Below are positions 21,986-64,000 of a DNA stretch of 64,000 nt, piece after piece. The notes under the pieces were generated by a model. The model worked only from the letters and a program-made list of their open reading frames with translations. It ran no database searches and had not been told where the DNA came from. The DNA comes from Pholis gunnellus. Taxonomy: Eukaryota > Chordata > Actinopteri > Perciformes > Pholidae. The stretch's first letter is position 1, and the number at the start of each line of letters is the position of its first letter. Position numbers and translations under genes: made by a program. The stretch lies in contig OU342806.1 in NCBI GenBank assembly GCA_910591455.2, forward strand, positions 11,190,926 through 11,254,925, written 5' to 3'.

Positions 21986-22167
21986 GATAGTAGTACCGTT
22001 CACCGGAAGTGGACTGTCAGTTTGGGCTGTGTCCTTGTTAGCTAACGAAGCTAGTTAGCTGCCATAACAGGCAAGCAAATGTGTACCATTTGGAAAGATG
22101 ACTTAAACCGCGCTTGAAGAGTAATTTTGAGAGAGATTTGCGTCAACCCGCTGTTGATAGCAGCACC
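21986..22167 (+). promoter_or_regulatory. opa1: opa1 proximal promoter / 5' leader
   Basis: An ETS/GABP-type site ACCGGAAGT lies at 22,002-22,010, about 160 bp before the ATG. GABP (NRF-2) sites are common in promoters of nuclear genes for mitochondrial proteins. No TATA box is evident. The transcription start cannot be fixed from sequence. Confidence 0.5.
22079..22117 (+). other. possible upstream ORF in the opa1 leader
   Basis: ATG at 22,079 opens 12 codons ending in TGA at 22,115-22,117, 50 nt before the main ATG. A second minimal ATG-ACT-TAA lies inside it at 22,098. It matters only if the transcript starts upstream of 22,079. Confidence 0.35.
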
Positions 22168-55136
<32,969 letters not shown>

Positions 55137-55297
55137 GACAAGCAGGTATTTGTCTCTGTGCTGTATGGTTAAACTTACCAATTGTTAAATAATAGTAAAT
55201 GTTCAAGTTGTTTTTAAATAGTAAGAGCCTAAATAAATGGTAATTGTGCACTGTATGTAAAGATAATCTATTGTTCCTCCTCCCCTTTCCTTTACAG

Positions 55298-55640
55298 AAC
55301 TGTTGAAAGTAAATTTACGGATCCCAACAGAGAAATGCACTGAACAAAGACGAGAGAATCTGTAAATGACGTCATCACATCCTGACTTTGGCCACACCGC
55401 TCACTCATCTGATTTTAATATCCGCGTCTTGGCTCCCCGTCCCCCTTCGAAGCTGATGAAAAGATGGACCTGAACTGAAGGAAACAGTTTTCAAGCTTTA
55501 TCTTTGAATTACCTTTCTTTTTTTTTCTCTTGCAAACTGTCCTGGGTCCAGAGGGGCGATCAGGAGGGAAAAGAGAAGCATGCACAGTGTTGTCAGACAT
55601 CTAACCTCTCATTTTCAATAAATGAGGACTGTTTTTTCTT
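55298..55640 (+). other. opa1: opa1 3' UTR exon
   Basis: The acceptor CCTTTACAG at 55,289-55,297 opens a non-coding exon, which would be joined to the donor at 55,146. The exon runs to the AATAAA at 55,617 and a GT-rich downstream element (GATGGTGTCTGTGT). Confidence 0.65.
55617..55622 (+). terminator. opa1: opa1 proximal poly(A) signal
   Basis: AATAAA followed 25-40 nt later by TGGTGTCTGTGTACATGTG, a typical downstream element. Confidence 0.65.
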
Positions 55641-57440
55641 TTCCAGCTGATGGTGTCTGTGTACATGTGATTAGAAGAGTTTGTGTCTTCACTGATGTCA
55701 CCTTTGGCGCTTTTCCTGATGGGTGAAACAGCCTTGAGTTTAATCCCTTTATCTCGCCTGGTGCTCCTAAAATACGAAATGAGACACTTACTTGGTACAC
55801 AAGAATTCTCCTATATTTAACATTTACCGGTTCTTTTTTGTTGCACTTAAGTTCTCCCTCCAAGCAGCAGCTATTCTCTACATTTATGCTCCATGTACCC
55901 CTAAATAAGAGCAGCAGATGTCCTCACATCAACATGTTAAGAGTAGAAAGTAGCTTTAATATCCAGCTTCCCTCTCATCAACTCTCCCCATTGTAACTCC
56001 ACAACTACCACTCAATAACCGCACACGACCAGCTGACGTGTCGGAAACAATAGTATGTATAGATTTATTTCTTTTTGATCTAATGGGGTTATATTTGACA
56101 ATGGTTTGTTAATGTCTGCCAAATGCACATGATGTCCTGGTCATGCCACCTTTTTGTTTCTGTATTTGTCTAGTGTTTGTGATGTTTGCACTTCCATCAT
56201 TGTACATTTCCTCTATACTCTCCCCGTGTTGTAACTAAGAGATAATAATACTACTGCTTCCAAAGGAAAAACAAATGGGACACCCTCTTGATAGGTTTAC
56301 AAATGTAACTAAACATAAATTCAGGATGCTTCTAGATTGTTGAGACACATTATTAAACTAAGAGCAGCAGTTTTTGAACTGATTGTGATGATATATTTTA
56401 ACATATTACATTGTTATATAATGTCTAAGGTTAAAGACGTCATTTCTCAATAGCCACATTGCATCATCAGTTAACGATGTCATAATAATAACAGTGTAAA
56501 AGTAAATTATCAACCAGTTTAAATGTACATTTGATTTGATTTTTCAGACCTGGGTTTAAGCCTTTAGCGCACGAGTAGCCAGTCCATGTTGATCAGTCGG
56601 TCCAGTGACGCAGGCGAAGGTGGGTTATCCCGATGTGGTTCCAATCCGCACCGGGTTTGATGGTTTGGCAGGACAGTTATGTACATGTACTCGGCACAGG
56701 TGCACTTGCACATGTCTACTCATCCTCTCCTTTCTGTGATGATAGTCATTAAGATCATATGCCTCTTGCTGCTTGGGGGGGGGGGTGAGGGATCAAACAC
56801 CTGAAAACCAAGGGAACGGTAATCTCCCTTTTGTAAATGAACAGAAGTTATCTTCAAAATTAAGAAAAAGGAAAATATCTAACATGCTGGAGGGTCATTT
56901 TAAACTGAAGTGGTATACGTTTGTCAGCTCACTGATTCTTCTACACGTCAATGTCCAGGGCTGGATGTTGCCTCACTGCTCCTGATATTGTGCATTTTAC
57001 TCATTCTCATCTTGAACTCCTTCTCTCACATCCACCTCCATCATTTGGACAATTGTGACTCTTTCCATCACCCACCTAGACATCCACTCACTCTTCCTAG
57101 CTTGGTCTGTTTTGACCGAAGGTGGGGTATTAGACTGCGTAAAACCCATCCACTCATTCATGTGTATATGGGTTTGTGTGTGTGTATATATATATATATA
57201 CATACATACGTACAACAGGCGGTGCATTCTGTACAGGTAAAGCCATGGAGCTACTATAATGTACAGCACGTGTATGCAGAGTGAACAACTTGTGTAACAA
57301 AATCCACGAGTTGGTTCAAAAAAATGTTTTATGTTGTAGAAAGTAATGTTTGCATGGTGTACCCCATCAGATGTGCTTTATTTATTTAATTTGTGGTTAA
57401 AAGAGAAAGATAAAAAAAATAAAATTGACAAATACAAAAT
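55641..57440 (+). other. downstream of opa1, possible extended 3' UTR
   Basis: AT-rich sequence without coding exons. AATAAA at 57,418 would give a transcript end about 1.8 kb further on. It includes a short (TA)n at 57,185-57,200. Confidence 0.45.
57418..57423 (+). terminator. possible distal poly(A) signal
   Basis: AATAAA in an A-rich context, followed by TTCCATGTTGTGTCATCTTG. Could be a distal opa1 end. Confidence 0.35.
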
Positions 57441-57969
57441 GACCTTTTCCATGTTGTGTCATCTTGTCCAGTCCATGTTAAACGTATTGTATAGTTTCAT
57501 TGAACAATGTCCATTTGCCTGAACCTTTTAGCCAATGAGAACACTCAAATAACATGAAGAAAGTTGACAAAACAATCTCATCGTAAACTTTAGTTTGTAG
57601 TCTTGTGGAGCTTTCGACCATGTATGATCTTCATCAGCAAATGAGTGAGTTTGCCCAGCTATCATAGAAATGCTTTCAAATAACCATTCCTTTTTTTTTC
57701 TTTTTTTTTTCTTATCACAATCACCCTAAATGTGGAGGTTCAAACCTCAAAACAATCGTGGCTTTCAACTTTTGAGACGACACAAAGTCCTCAAGCTCAG
57801 AATCTACTTTTCCATGAACCAAGCTAATTCCATCCACTGATGGAGATCATGTTATATGATTGAAACGACCAAAACAACTAAATGCACCTTGTGTTAACAT
57901 TGTTTTTTCAACTAATGTTTCCAAGTCGAGAATGACCATTGAAACTCAAAAGGATGAATCTAGTCGTTC

Positions 57970-58262
57970 TAGCGGCTCTGGGGGGCTAAACCGTGCTTTG
58001 AGCTAAATGCTAACATGCGCAGACTGACGGTGGTATTACCTGCTAACAACCAGCATGTTAATTAGCAATAAACACAAAGCACAGCTGGTGGGAATTAGTT
58101 TTGCAGGTATTTGGTCATAAAAAAAATGATTGGACAAATATTCAAATGTGGACCTCTTGATACCGCTAAGAACGCTTCAGTGATCACCAAATCTTGCCAG
58201 TCATCACTTGTCATGATTACAAGTCATCATCTGGGGACAGTGAATGTCTGTTTAGTTAAATA
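57970..58262 (+). mobile_element. dispersed teleost repeat (non-autonomous)
   Basis: Contains GCTTTGAGCTAAATGCTAAC, TTAGTTTTGCAGGTATTTGG and GGGGACAGTGAATGTCTGT, in the order I recall from a very common percomorph repeat. No coding capacity. The exact ends and family name are not established. Confidence 0.6.
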
Positions 58263-60846
58263 GAAACCTGGCAAGTTAAAGGCCATCACCTTTGATGCAT
58301 TGTTTCACTCTCATCATTGGAGAGTTGTGTTGCATGAAGGTGTGTTTCCATAATATAGTCTGCTGTTGTCCTACAGCTGGTTGCATCTGGATGCAGTGAC
58401 CTTTGTGCTGATGTGATGAGGCCTCTGGTTCAGGTCTGGGCAAACCTTCAGAGTATTTAACTCTGCAGGCTGTTATCACAACCCTGAGCAGGCTGAAGAC
58501 ACGTTGCGGCCTGAGGCAGCAGCAAGGGAGAGGCAGCTGAGGGCCTGACTGATTAATAAGTCAGAGTCCAGAGGTCCTCCACTCCTGGGCATCCTCTCTT
58601 CTTTCACAAGAGCCTGTTTGTTACTTCGTCTCCACATTGCTCAAAGGGAAGCGCAGTGGGGAGGGGTGGATGTAGAGGGGGAAGGCCTCATCCTCACTAC
58701 CATCACCTGAGGCTTTACACATGGAGATAACTGCCTAATGTCAACTTTCTATTTTCTGTGTGGCTATTATATTCCCCTGTTTTCTAAAAAACAAGGGGAA
58801 AAAGAGGAAGAAAAAAAAAAGAGCCTAATGAGTTTGTAGCAGCCGTGAAAAGAAAGGGGGAAAAGTCAACCTCCAGCAAAAGGCCTTTGTGCTATCAGAT
58901 AGCCACGTTCTGGGAGGAGGGAGGACGGCCGGGACACACTATACACCATTAGCATCTGCAAAGGCCGTCACGTTGACTAATAGCCAGTGCCACAACGGCA
59001 CAGTGGTTCAGTTTGTGTTTTCCCTCAATCCCCATTATGTTGGTGACACAAAAGCAGCCGGGCCAGACTTTTCAAATGTGCCACAGCAGCGGACGTGCAC
59101 AAAGCTTCATTTCTAGTCTTTCTTAAGAAAAAGAAAGGGCCGATCTTGTTGCTTCGTTTTTTTTTAATCCCCCACCTCATCACACAGACACATTCTGGGT
59201 CTTTTGGCAGGGGGTGTGGCGGGTCGGTATATGATGAAAACGTTGAATAAGTCTTAGAAAAGGGCAATAAATTGTGGGGATGGGCGTTTTTGGGCAGTAG
59301 CAGCAGTGTTAGCATTTGTTTGCCTTCTTGTTGGCGACACTGGCTTTGTTCTCGTCTTTCTGTCCCCTCTGTTATCGAGCTGTTTGTTGAGGTTGTGGGA
59401 GAGACAGAGATTCGTGGCCGTCAACTGACGTCGACAAATAGGCTGGTTGCACAGCTGCTTTAAAGCATCCTCAGGTGGACATTTACCAATAGTACAGTGG
59501 TTTAAGAGAATATTGGAGAAAGTGGAGTGATGTGCCAACTTAAAGGAAATCTGAATCTATTAAGCTCTAAAAGCAGATCATCCAATGAAGCCAATTGTTT
59601 GTGAATTCAGACTTCGATGGATAGAATTGATTAAAAACATATTTGCGTCCTACATGAACACAATATTTTCTGCCAAAGTTCAAAATGTTTTTGAGATATT
59701 TTCTGTATTTTGTGTTTTGTCTGAGGTCAGCTTCAGGTGGATAAAGGTGATGAATTTCTGTGCACCAGTCATTCATCGGTTTAGCATTTTTTGTGTTTTC
59801 ATAAATAATAACGTTATTTTCCTAAATTGAATTATTATTGCTGCATATTTTGTACATTTCAAGGTGTGTAGGATTTTGTGGCATCTATAGCAGTGACATA
59901 TTTCTCCGCTCACGTCCTCTCTTTCTCAGTGTGTCAAAGAGCTACGGTGGCTTTTAGGAAATGTAGAAACGCAAAAGGCCCTTTTAGAACGGAGACAAAT
60001 AAAGGTTTCGCTATTACGAAAAAAAACCATATAATTATAAATGAATAATGCTTCCAACAAAGCTTTTGAGGCAATATTATAATGACATTGGTACGACGTG
60101 GTACCTCCATGTTCCAGGAGCTTTCCTTTCTAAGTATTGTTTTTGATGGTGCCTACGGTGCTATTTTTCATCTTTGGTGTATATGACTGAAGCTCCGTGA
60201 TGCACTTTATTTTTTATTTTTGACAAAAAAAATGAAATAGTACTTGATCCCAGAATAGCCCAGTTTGGTCCACTGCACTGGCAATAACAAATATTGAGAG
60301 TAATGAGAGACTCAAGAATACTTGAGGAGACACCACATGTAACAGACAGTGATTTGGCCTAAGAGAGTCACTTATCAGCACTTCAGTCAACAAGTGCAGA
60401 TAAATACAGTGGATGTAAATCTAACACTTTGCGCCCCGGGAGACAAACTGCCACTGTTGACTCACCACTGATGAATCTTATCAGAGGCTTGTTGGAGCAA
60501 CAGGCTTCCTTCTCCGTTTCAGCCAACAAAACATTCTACTGTCCCCGGGGCCCGCTGCTTTCTGCCCCGCAGAGAATAGTGTCACAATTGGCCTTTGTGT
60601 TCATTATGTTAGAGGCATCTTCCCATTGCGCTGTGGGGTCCATTCCAATGCAGAATTAGGCCCATGGGGATTTTAGCCAAGTCACAGAGGTCAGTGACCC
60701 TTCTTGTCACACCCCCAACACACACACACATAGAGAGAGCCCTGTTCTTATTCTGTGTGAGCGATAAATTATAGCGGCACTCAGTGCTTCAATTTTAAGA
60801 TTGAAGGAGGCTTGACCGTGTGAATCCTGTGGTGGTCCTGTATCTT

Positions 60847-60854
<8 letters not shown>

Positions 60855-60889
<35 letters not shown>
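60855..60889. repeat. (TG)n microsatellite
   Basis: About 17 TG units after TATATA. Confidence 0.9.
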
Positions 60890-60891
<2 letters not shown>

Positions 60892-63428
60892 CCACAGGGG
60901 TGGCCGGGCAGAGGACCACTGCATGTTCTCACCATTCAAGTCTGACGTCCACCCTGAAAGAATCCATAAAATGACCTCATCGTGGTCTCATGGCAAGGGA
61001 CGTCATAAATGAATCAGCCCATTGTGGAGGGAAACAGCCTCCATTAATACATCCCTGATGGTGGATCTAGATCTTCCTATTACTCCCACAATATGCAGGA
61101 TGTCCACTCACACACGGGGTCGCGCGCCACACAACAGAAAAAAAAACAAACACAAGAGCTGGCCTGTCATCAAACCGCTGCATAAAATACCACATCCAAG
61201 ATTTACCCTCAAATCTGAATCACTGTTTGTGTATTTATGTGAACAGACAAAATGTGCATGATGAAGCTTTTCTTTACTTAAATACCTACCTGAACTACTA
61301 AATTAGATCCCAATCCTAGAAAACACGACTTCTATTATATTAATACATAAATAAAGAACTGTGCATACTGACTATAAATTACTACGCTAACATTTTATTG
61401 ACAAAATAGACAATGTTTCATTCTGATGGAGATCTTCCTCAAGCAGAAATATTGTGTGGTGTCAGTGAAATGTTGACAGTGTGATCCTTCCTATATCGTC
61501 TGTCCCATTAGTTGGCATCTCCTACAAACCTCTCCCTCAATACCATCATACCAAAGAGAAGGAAATCTTTATTTTGATTGCTCAAATCCAATTTTATCAG
61601 TGATGCCACAACCACAACTAAATGTGACAACATTCACCTGCAACAGCCATTATTTCTGCAGCTCACCCCCGATTAGTTAAACTGCTGTTAGCACACAGAG
61701 CTAAGCCCAAATGAAAAAAACAAAGCCAAATAGCTGATTCATTTATAATTTGGTTAAACACTTCAATGTCGTCAAAGTCACTGTCGCTGAAATGTGCTGG
61801 AGACAAGCAGGAAAGATGTCGGTACTAAAAGAACTGAGCCTGTGGCGTGAACGCTTCCATAAAGACTGTAAAACCTAGAGGAATTCAGTTTAAGCCACGC
61901 CGGACTCCCCAAGATGACAAGTAAAGAAAGTGTGACTTGAGTGATAAAATGCTGAAACACTGGGTGAAGAAATGAAAGGCATGTGTGTGTAACAACAGAG
62001 GGGTGGGAACTTTCCTCTGCAGAAGGGATGCAAAGTTGCCATGGAAAAACTGATCGTTGCACAAACTGTTTCTTAATCGAGTGGAGGTCTTAGTGAGTGG
62101 GAGGGACTCTGAGTTTTTAGCACAAGAAGTGGCTCTGGGTTTGCATGGACTTAGTGGGATTATGTGAGCATTCATGGCAACCAGTGAGGCCAGCAGGTGA
62201 GGTCTGGGCTCAGCTGCCTTAGCCTTTAGGTAAACACAGAGAAGGGTTGCCAGATCTGGCTGTGTTGCCAGGCTGAAATTGTATCTGTCCACACTACTTA
62301 CGTCAGTCAGGCTGATCCGTCTCCTCCTGCGGAGTGGCGCTGACAGGGGGCTGCACTTGTTGGCGGATGGGGGACGCTGAGGACCGGCTTTCATCGTCTA
62401 AGTGCCACAGTGAGGTCGGACCAAAAACGGTCTGGTGACATTACTTGACTGGCCATCAATAGTATCTTAGCAGGCGCTAAAACCAAAAGCAAACACACAG
62501 TGAGCCGGAGTGTGAATGTTTGAGGCGAGGCTCTGTAGCGTCAGGAGCATCGTGCGTTAAAGCAGAGCAGAAATGACAACAGGCCTGGAAAAGTGATCAA
62601 GTTGTGAGCTTTTGTCTCCTTTCAGGAAGTCCTGATCTGATTTTCCCCCGAGCTTATAATTTTTAATTAGATTAGCATTTTCTTACACGCCTGTTTTACA
62701 TGTGTATTTGGACTTAAACAGTAAAACGGGATTATCTAAATGAATAGTCGGGTGTTTTCCCAGAATAATTCGATTTCAACCTGCCTGACACCACATCAGA
62801 TTAAGACAAGGGCATTGCCACGTTACATATTCAGTGTTGTCAGGAATTCTTGCCCATTTGCTTTACACACAAACACTGTTATTCTTTCACATGACCTGTG
62901 CTCAAATTAGAGGGGGAAAATAAGACAAGAAGAGATTTAAGAAGCTGTTGAACTGAACGAGCTTCAGCTCTGAAACGTCGTGGAAAATGAACACAATGCG
63001 TGTTTTCTAGAGAACATCTAGTCCTGAACACTCAAGGAGGAGAGAAATTTAAACCAAAATATTTTTGTCTCTCACACACTTTTGTCAGCTGTATTTCTGT
63101 TTTTATTCCGGACATATTTTAAAACTAAAGTAAACTTTTTGATTGAAATCCATCTTTGTGGCATCCTATCACGTCATCGTTGAGCTCCTCCTCCACTGCA
63201 GCCTCTGTTTGTTCACCTGCCGGTCAGTCGTGCCCGGCCTGAAAGGCCACCGCTTTGCATCGCTGACCTCGTGACCCCCTGCAGCCTCCACACGCCTCCT
63301 CTCTGGACCAGCAAATATTGAACCAGTCAGTCTGGGTTTCTCTGCTGCCCACTGGCTGTTTGACCGTTGCCGGAGAACAGCGTTACCACCCTTAGACAAC
63401 AGCAACAACAGGCCAGGGCTTGTCCCTG

Positions 63429-63436
63429 TGTGTGTG

Positions 63437-63469
<33 letters not shown>
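63429..63469. repeat. (TG)n microsatellite, interrupted once
   Basis: TG units interrupted by CATG at the 5' end. Confidence 0.88.
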
Positions 63470-63470
<1 letters not shown>

Positions 63471-64000
63471 TGGGAGTTTTACGTGTGGGCTGCACCAACT
63501 AGAATGAACTACAAAAAGGGTTTTATTTTGTCGTTCTACTACGTCAAAACAGGGCTCATCTTAAATATTTCTTTAAATCTCAGTTAGCCCTTAAATTGAA
63601 GATCAGCCTTATTGCTCCGGGCTCATAATCACTGGTTCACTTATGGAACAGTTACAACTTAAAGGATCTCGTTTTTTTCAATTTGAAATCACACAAATTC
63701 AGTTCAAATTCAAATGTGGATTCATGTTTTAGGACCAGTTCAACAAAACCTGTTTAACTTTTTAGATGAATCCCTTTCACTACAACCCACTTCAAGTGTG
63801 TAGACATTTGCACACACAGAGTATGATGAATGATTAGCCGTGTCACAAATCCATACAGCTAATTTAAGCAGGTTTTTAGTAGCACTAGAAGCAGTCAGCA
63901 TGTGCACTAAATCCAATTCATTTGTCAGTGTTCTATTGAAGCGTGCTTTTTAATTGTCCCACAATGCAATGCACAAAATAAATAGAAGAACTGCTCAAGC

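Larger units (their letters stand above)
57441..64000. other. intergenic region without a recognised gene
   Basis: It contains the dispersed repeat at 57,970-58,262, GT arrays at 60,855-60,889 and 63,429-63,469, and unique blocks (58,480-59,110, 60,420-60,720, 62,060-62,400, 63,170-63,420). The longest open frame (minus strand, 61,885-62,394, 169 codons) has no recognised content. Confidence 0.7.

Noticed and set aside
61885..62394. 169-codon minus-strand frame as an intact gene
   Set aside because: The frame runs through a strong splice donor at 62,301, has no conserved motif and no clear 3' end. Only its first 31 codons are kept as a possible exon.

Overview
This window is vertebrate nuclear DNA, almost certainly from a teleost (percomorph-like) fish. 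The evidence is split genes with conserved GT-AG introns, very abundant CA/GT microsatellites, dispersed repeats of types I associate with percomorph genomes, and two protein-coding genes whose spliced products can be followed residue by residue against their human orthologues. No prokaryotic, viral or CRISPR feature was seen.

Region 1 (about 66-21,000, + strand) is atp13a3, a P5B-type polyamine-transport ATPase of the endosomal system. I could assemble 31 coding exons from the ATG at 102 to the TAG at 15,760. They join in one frame of 3,711 nt (1,236 aa). The 5' non-coding exon(s) lie before the window. A long 3' UTR of about 5 kb ends at tandem AATAAA signals (20,695 and 20,991).

Region 2 (about 21,010-22,167) is the short intergenic and promoter interval. 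It holds an ETS-type site, a possible upstream ORF and, on the minus strand, three exon-like blocks that could be a small divergent transcript (speculative).

Region 3 (22,168-about 55,640, + strand) is opa1, the dynamin-like GTPase of mitochondrial inner-membrane fusion and cristae shape. Twenty-eight constitutive coding exons join into 2,901 nt (966 aa). Two further in-frame cassette exons correspond to mammalian exons 4b (54 nt, same length) and 5b (180 nt here against my recollection of 111 nt in human, enlarged by a proline run). The last coding intron is 15.5 kb, far larger than any other in the window. It carries most of the long microsatellites, two related dispersed repeats in opposite orientation, and several GC-richer unique blocks that may be regulatory.

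Region 4 (about 55,640-64,000) has no convincing gene. It holds a possible distal opa1 poly(A) site (57,418), one dispersed repeat, short microsatellites and unique sequence. In mammals the neighbour beyond OPA1 is HES1 within a regulatory gene desert, so this flank and the large intron are candidates for long-range enhancers (inference).

Nothing here amounts to a new multi-gene system. The most interesting items are the exon 5b proline expansion next to the expected YME1L cleavage region, the conserved exon 4b, two GC-AG introns (one splitting the catalytic DKTG motif of atp13a3), a UG repeat close to an opa1 acceptor, and the candidate divergent minus-strand transcript. Exon edges were set by hand from frame, splice consensus and recalled human proteins; none was checked by alignment software or RNA data.
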